A DNA stretch of 64,000 nucleotides, taken from contig CM046307.1 of NCBI GenBank assembly GCA_025267735.1, positions 32,851,231-32,915,230 of the forward strand. The letters run 5' to 3'. Shown here piece after piece: positions 37,728-64,000 of the stretch (its first letter is position 1; each line of letters begins with the position of its first letter). This stretch comes from Mactra quadrangularis. Its lineage: Eukaryota > Mollusca > Bivalvia > Venerida > Mactridae. The notes below the pieces were generated by a model. It ran no database searches. It saw only the letters and a program-made list of their open reading frames with translations, and had not been told where the DNA came from. A program made the translations under genes and the position numbers.

Positions 37728-38844
37728 TTTGTAAAAAAAATCGCCAAAATTAAGGTACGAGCAAATCCATATAACATATGATCAACTTGTGGCCATATCC
37801 TGCTTTATTAATTCATTAGACTACTCTTAAATCATGATTATAATTACCTCAACATTAGACAATATCACCAGAAAATTTAATGTCATGGTATTTTGCCATA
37901 TGGTAAAGATCTTAGTGATCCAAAATTAAGAACAGATCTTGATAAAATCATATTGAAATATTCATCGGATGAAATGTTGACGAAGCTTTCCATGATGGAA
38001 TCATCAAATTCAGTAGAAAATATGAATAACAACATAGCAAGAAAGGCACCAAAGGCACTACATTTTTCAGAATCGGAGAGTCTCGACTTCCGTGTGTCCG
38101 CAGCAGTGTTACAAAAAAATGAAGGACACGCATACATATGTAAAGTAAGTGATCATACATAAATTTCATGACTGGTAATTAATCATTGTGTAACAAAATG
38201 CACAACTCCATACCTAGTCCACAGACGATTAAAGTGACCGATTATTATGACAAATGCGCATTCTCTTGATGTTCTTAGATGTTACACCGAGCTCAGTAAT
38301 TAGTTCGACGTGTTTAGTTTCCCGAGATATGATCGAGTGGTTTAAGAGTTATGTGACGGTTAATCTCTGTTTTATAGTGATTTTCTGTTTTACTGTTTCT
38401 GGAGTCTTTTTTGTTAAATAGTATTGTCAATTTGTTTTGTATTTTACATTTTGGCATTTTGAATTCATTATCAATACAAAATGTACCAATTCAAATAATT
38501 TCAAATGAAATGTAACTTTAAATCTATATTACACAGATAATTCTTTTCGAAATGTTTAGCAGTTTCATATACGATATTTTTTAATGTAATTATTTCTAAC
38601 AGGTCAACGAAAATCACGGACTGTCACCAGGTAAAACAACGGCAAGTGTACTAAATAAACGAGATAAAAAGCGTTCTAATCATATGTTGGTTGAAACGAG
38701 CACAGATGGAAAAAAACGTCGACTGCAACTAAAATTAAAAGGAAAAAGGACTACTTTATTTCATGAAGCTATTGAAGGGATCACATGTATAAGAGTGGAA
38801 TACATACAATTATGACGGTATCAGACGATGATTCAGTAACAAAA

Positions 38845-40188
38845 GAGATTCCTACACCGATCTTATGTCCCGGTCCACCTACAATTGGAGCACAGAAAGG
38901 ATCAGTCATTATTCTTTTTGACTTAGAAACAACTGGTCTAGGTAAAATTAAAACGTATAGTACACTTATATTGATCTTTAAGATTCAGTAAACTAAAAAA
39001 CGTCAAAATACAGTATATTTAATTTTTAGGTAACATTCAACATAAGAGAGTATTGCTTATACAATATTTTGATAACCCATTATTCACACGCATTGAGCAT
39101 CTTTGTTTTAGTGGTAAGAAATTAAACTCGTGATTCTTCAGTCGTGGGATCGAACCATGGTAGACACTTCTTATTTTTCTTATTTTCCATTAAATTTCTG
39201 ACTGTGAAAAGTCAAGTGCAATTGTGAAAATAGTGATATAATTGTGTTGCCGCCTTAATCACAGAACTAACCATCCAGAGGGTACATTTGTAACGCACTA
39301 TTTGATCAATTTTGCTTTCGTTAAATTTGTGTTTTGTATACATAAATAATCACTTCATGGTATTTCTGTTAATTCTTTAATTTATTATTACAATTACATT
39401 TTCCAGCGTATTCTTCAGACATACTTCAAATTGCTGCAGTAGATATTTCGTCGGAAAAAACTTTCTCTGCATATGTCACACCCACAACTGGTTTCATTCC
39501 TGACAATGTACGTAGACTGACAGATATAGAACTTCACGGTAGTGAAATGTACCACCATGGTCTGCCTGTACACTCTGTACCGATAAGTGTTGCACTAAAT
39601 GATTTTGTAAATTTTTTGAGACCACTAGGACCTGTTACATTAGTGGCACACAATGTACTTTTTGATGCCAAAGTTTTAATGTACAGCGACATGAATCACG
39701 GATCTAATGAAATATGTAATATCATTAACGGCTTTGGGAATACATTACAGTTGTTCAAAGAAGAATTCGTAGATAGAAAAGAAAAAAAACTTTCTTTCGC
39801 CCAAGATAAGTTAGCAAAAGATATCCTAGGACTAAGTTATCATGCGCATGACGCAGTGGAAGATGTACATATTTTAAAACGTTTAATTTTAACTGTTGAA
39901 AATATTTGTGAGAAGATTCCCGTGTACCATGTAAATAATATCAAAGACAGGTTAACTCGCATTCAAAATCTTAAAAACTATAACATAACATACCAAACTG
40001 CAGTAACCAAACAAGTATTACCAGTTTCAAAGGCTAAGCTGTTAGCCAGTACTGGCTTAAACTTTGATCACTTGAAAACAGTATACGCCAGGTCTGGCGA
40101 GTCTGGTGTTAATGACATTTTAAAATTAATCATGAAATCTTCTGATAAAGTTTCAGCAGCTCTCTGTAAATACATGGACAGTGTTTAA
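38845..40188 (+). CDS. DEDDh 3'-5' exonuclease domain of the transposon gene
   Basis: Two exons, 38845-38941 (end of exon 4) and 39407-40188, joined in phase G|CG. All three exonuclease motifs are present in order: Exo I FDLETTGL (Asp and Glu metal ligands), Exo II LVAHNVLFDAKVL (the AHN..FD Asp), and Exo III YHAHDAVEDVHIL (the His and final Asp of the DEDDh type). The family removes nucleotides from DNA or RNA 3' ends using two metal ions. About 120 residues follow Exo III, containing a segment SKAKLLASTGLNFDHLKTVY that I do not recognise. The frame is open to its stop at 40186-40188. Related exonuclease domains are known near transposons and in the PML protein of vertebrates; a direct relationship is inference. 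Activity is unproven. Confidence 0.88.
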
Positions 40189-40189
40189 G

Positions 40190-40735
40190 AAAGTACTGGA
40201 ATTAATACTTATATTTGTTATGTGTATAAATGTATTGACTGATGCTTATATTGGTTATGTGTATGAATGTATTGATTAATTCTTATATTTGTTATGTGCA
40301 TACATGTGTATGAATGTATTGATTAATTCTTATATTTGTTATGTGCATACATGTGTATGAATGTATTGATTGATTCTTATATTTGTTATGTGCATACATG
40401 TGTATGAATGTATTGATTAATTCTTATATTTGTTATGTGCATACATGTGTATGAATGTATTGATTAATTCTTACATTTGTTATGTTCATTAATGTATTGA
40501 CTGATGCTTATATTTGTTATGTTCATGAATGTATTGACTGATGCTTATATTTGTTATGTTCATTAATGTATTGACTGATGCTTATATTTGTTATGTGTAT
40601 GGACTATTTTTGGTATTTGTATGAATGTATTTATACTCTATAATTTGTTACGTGTATACATAGATTGATTGATACTTACATTTGTTATGTGCATGCATGT
40701 AATGATTAATGCTTATATTTGTTGTAAAATTATAA
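40190..40735. repeat. Tandem repeats after the exonuclease stop
   Basis: Starting just after the stop codon, units of about 34-54 bp of the form 'gtatgaatgtattgattaat' plus 'tcttatatttgttatgtg' repeat about 12 times. They would form the 3' untranslated part of the transposon transcript. An AATAAA occurs at about 40750. Confidence 0.88.
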
Positions 40736-40947
40736 AAGACATTACATTTAATAAAAATGTATGTATATATATTTACACTTACCGTATATATATGTTTTAA
40801 ACATTATTTTTCTCTTTTCTAATTTCTTTTTCACCTATTGTTTAATATATATATATATTACAGATTAAAACACATTCGACTTACGCGACGTCGCCTACGA
40901 CGTCAGAGAAAAACTATCTTTATTTCATACAATTACTTCTCTAAAAC

Positions 40948-41447
40948 GTTGAATTACGGAAAAAGTAGCTCGAAGACATGTATTTTTTATTTTATAATAT
41001 CCTTACATGTACATCTGAGAATAACATGTGAAATTTTCAGGGTATGTCACCGGACGATTTTTTTCGTAAAATGCATTTTAATATGAAATAAATCCATTCG
41101 TATGAGGTAACAAAATCGTCGTCTCACGACGTTTAAAGCTATGAGAACACAGTATATACTGTAATTCGTTAACACCGACCTTTGCATCGGTTAGCCATGT
41201 GTAAGTGGAATATTTACAAGTTTGTTTGATAAATTTCCGTCAATTTTTGTCCATTTTATGAACGCTGAAACGCATAAATAACCGCAAAATACGTCACGCG
41301 CCAATTCGCGGCACGACGTCACCAAGGCAACGTTTTAATCATTTTGAACACCAAAACCGAAAAGACGAAACTTTAATTGACAAGTGTACTTAATTTGAGC
41401 AAGATCGAAAGAAAGTCGAAAATTCATTTGTAAAGTGTGGAGCTACC
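40948..41447 (-). repeat. Right terminal inverted repeat (500 bp)
   Basis: Reverse complement of 35616-36115 with few differences. It ends GTGTGGAGCTACC followed by TTAA. Confidence 0.95.
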
Positions 41448-42992
41448 TTAAACGACCGGCTCGAATTTGGCGAAAATCGATAAAACCCAGTATTAGAGAT
41501 ATACACCCGGAGTACGTCGTCACAATGTCTATCACCTAAAGTCGTATGTCGGGCTCTAAAAATCAATAATTGACCGTCATAAATACTGTAAGATAAAGGG
41601 GTAAATGGGAACAATCAACAGAGTGACACTAATATGATCCAATCATAATGTAATTACATAATACGCATTGAACAATTAATTCCCGTATCGTACTTACCGT
41701 ACCGTGGAGAGTGATCGTTTTCAAAACATTTCAAGAGACTGCAAATTTGACTTTTTATCCATGCGTCGAACGTGTAAAGTCATATTTATTTAAAAATACG
41801 TAAGCAGAAACAATTTGTATATTTAAACAAAGAAAGGTCAATATTGAGGACATTATAAACACGTTTTCTGAAAATAGCGTCACATTCTACATTTAATTTC
41901 AAAACAGGCCAACATTTTAACGCTTGAAGTTTGCAGCGCTTGTTAGAACAAAGAATAAGCTGGTGTGTTGGACAATTATCACAATTAATTCTTACAAATT
42001 GTGCAAATTTCACAGTTTTAAATGTAACTGTCTTTACTCTGATGACCTAATTATTGGTTGTTTTTATCGCGAAAATGTCCGGGAATTACGGATTTTAACA
42101 TGTACGAAAACAAAACGAATGTTTGGCAATCGTTATTTAAACCAAAGTTTCACTTAATTGTAATAAATTATAGCAATTTGAAGCTGAATTTAGGATGTTT
42201 AAAAAAGAGAAAAATCGATTTGCCCATTATTTGTATGCATTTGACGAAATTTAGATAAAAGCCCATCAGTTAAAATCGTCCCGTTGACAGATTAATGTTC
42301 AAAGAACATGACGAATTTTAGAATGTCAGGACGGCTTCAATGTCGGGATCCAAAGATTGTCTTAAGAGACCATTGTCTTAAACGACCACTTTTTGTTTCT
42401 CCCTTTGATGGTCGCTTAACACAAGATCCACTGTACTTCTCTGCATACACTGTGTAAACATCGGATGTAGTCCTCAAACTGATCTACTTCTCTGCATACA
42501 CTGTGTATACAATGGATGTAGTCCTCAAACTGATCTACTTCTCTGCATACACTGTGTATACAATGGATGTAGTCCTCAAACTGATCTACTTCTCTGCATA
42601 CACTGTGTAAACATTGGATGTAGTCCTCAAACTGAACTACTTCTCTGCATACACTGTTTAAACATCAGATGTAGTTCTCAAACTGAACTAATTCTCTGCA
42701 TACACTGTGTAAACAATGTTCTCAAACTGAACTAATTCTCTGCATACACTGTGTAAACCATGTTCTCAAACTGAACCACTTTTCTGTATACACTGTGTAA
42801 ACAATGTTCTCAAACTGAACTAATTCTCTGCATACACTGTGTAAACATCGAACGTAGTCCTCAAACTGAACTTATTCTCTGCATACACTGTGTAAACAAT
42901 GTTCTCAAACTGAACTAATTCTCTGCATACACTGTGTAAACAATGTTCTCAAACTGAACTAATTCTCTGCATACACTGTGTAAACCATGTTC

Positions 42993-63573
<20,581 letters not shown>

Positions 63574-63799
63574 CTGAATATATAATGAAACACTTCATCA
63601 AACTTATGAAAATCGTATGTATGAAGCTTGTTCTACAACACATTTAATTGACCATTCCATGTGCAATCTTTTTGATTGAATACCAATACATTTACCAACA
63701 AATAGAACCTTGTGCTCCTTTGTTAACACGTTGTTTATGAGACAAAATGTAACTGTAAACCTTTGTTAAACATTCCAATAGGTGAAGTCAAGGAAAGGT

Positions 63800-64000
63800 C
63801 CATTGCATTTTATAGTCTTACTTTTCTAAGTTTCATGCTGATGTATTTTCAACAACTTTACAGCAGTTACTCCTACTGGTACCATCTTCAATCACCCTGC
63901 AAAGTATTTTACTTTGCTAATTTGCAGTCAACACATTGATGCAATGATATTATACCACACTCTCAGGTATCCAAATACACCTGAGTGAATGGAAGCAAAC
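63800..64000 (-). repeat. SINE family B, cut by the window edge
   Basis: Shares 'cattttatagtct', 'agtttcatgctgatg', 'caactttacag' and 'caggtatccaaatacacctg' with 7423-7730. The tRNA-like head would lie past 64000. Confidence 0.65.

Larger units (their letters stand above)
36349..40188 (+). pseudogene. Transposon gene: Mutator-like transposase fragment fused to DEDDh exonuclease
   Basis: Exons inferred from splice sites and phase: 36349-36736, 37092-37272, 37916-38144, 38603-38941 and 39407-40188 (about 640 codons). Exon 1 has a zinc-ribbon pattern, C67xxC70 and C95xxC98. Exons 1-2 (…GRRVVELGYLA…, …MIHAGIGESQMTSILSVLNI…, …LKMREREIGPTIEKTAE…) and exons 3-4 (…YGKDLSDPKLR…, …NIARKAPKALHFSESESLDF…) look like the start and end of the domain that protein databases label Mutator-like transposase, common in molluscs and cnidarians. 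The central part I would expect between them is absent. The exon 3 homology begins about 24 bp before my acceptor, behind an in-frame TAA at 37878, so the deletion may have damaged this junction. A 2-base shift near 38784 breaks exon 4. The last exons encode an intact DEDDh exonuclease. Not a host gene: it lies wholly between the inverted repeats. Confidence 0.75.
35616..41447 (+). mobile_element. 5.83 kb DNA transposon: 500-bp TIRs, TTAA TSD, Mutator-like/DEDDh gene
   Basis: The element begins GGTAGCTCCACACTTTACAA and ends with the exact reverse complement, with TTAA at both edges (35612-35615 and 41448-41451). The two terminal repeats (500 bp each) differ at only a few positions, so the copy is fairly young. 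One spliced gene on the plus strand (36349-40188) combines Mutator-like transposase segments with a DEDDh exonuclease. TTAA duplications are known for piggyBac and Kolobok. The ends are not the CCCT type usual for piggyBac, so a Kolobok-like or related group is the better inference. It sits inside a pogo-like element and contains a SINE. Confidence 0.88.
35443..42433. mobile_element. Pogo-like element split by a 5.8 kb transposon
   Basis: Starts CAGTTAATCTTGCGTAAGCG and ends with the complement of CAGTGGATCTTGTGTTAAGC. Both ends carry AGCGACCA-type words and TA lies on each side. The flanks are informative: the left is …CTCAAACTGAACTA and the right TACTTCTCTGCATACACTG…, which together make one unit of the minisatellite at 42436-43037 with a single TA duplicated. 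The element thus jumped into that array. Outside the nested transposon about 1.1 kb of it remains, with no transposase. Confidence 0.85.

Overview
The window looks like nuclear DNA of a bivalve mollusc. It is AT-rich, its one clear host gene has many short exons with GT/AG introns, it carries several tRNA-derived SINE families, and it has many elements built from internal ~145-175 bp core repeats, a style known from bivalve 'pearl' elements. Species cannot be named from sequence alone. No rRNA, intact tRNA gene, CRISPR array or bacterial-type operon is present.

Right third (about 43.0-63.6 kb, minus strand): the 3' part of a MAP3K1 (MEKK1) orthologue. Twelve exons could be placed to the base. 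Their phases join into one frame of about 1,074 codons, ending in a complete protein kinase domain. The N-terminal exons lie beyond the right edge. The introns hold a mariner-like element, a hAT-like MITE 16 bp from a splice donor, three SINE families, 25-bp and 19-bp minisatellites, and a ~4.1 kb inverted-repeat element with seven evenly spaced RFX/X-box-like motifs. A ~51/43-bp minisatellite at 42.4-43.0 kb overlaps the last codons and stop of the kinase.

Middle (35.4-42.4 kb): a set of nested insertions. The MAP3K1-proximal minisatellite is split by a pogo-like element (TA duplication). That is split by a 5.83 kb transposon with 500-bp terminal inverted repeats and TTAA target duplications. 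This transposon in turn carries a SINE. It encodes a spliced gene combining parts of a Mutator-like transposase with a C-terminal DEDDh 3'-5' exonuclease whose active-site motifs are all intact. The transposase part appears internally deleted and there is a frameshift, so the copy is probably defective.

Left half (1-35 kb): no host gene could be supported. It is made of SINEs, MITEs, pogo/mariner relics (one with a decayed mariner transposase N-terminus), a 1,820-bp higher-order tandem repeat in three copies (one split by a 2.25 kb transposon with a 6-bp duplication), several core-repeat elements, and a ~5 kb inverted-repeat region (8.5-13.6 kb) holding nine near-identical copies of a 14-mer, GTGAATTACGTTAC, flanked by a related motif, ACATACGTTAC.

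The observations most worth following up are the exonuclease-carrying TTAA transposon, the 14-mer array, the minisatellite at the MAP3K1 C-terminus, and the recurrence of AGGTCA direct repeats and X-box palindromes inside mobile-element core repeats.
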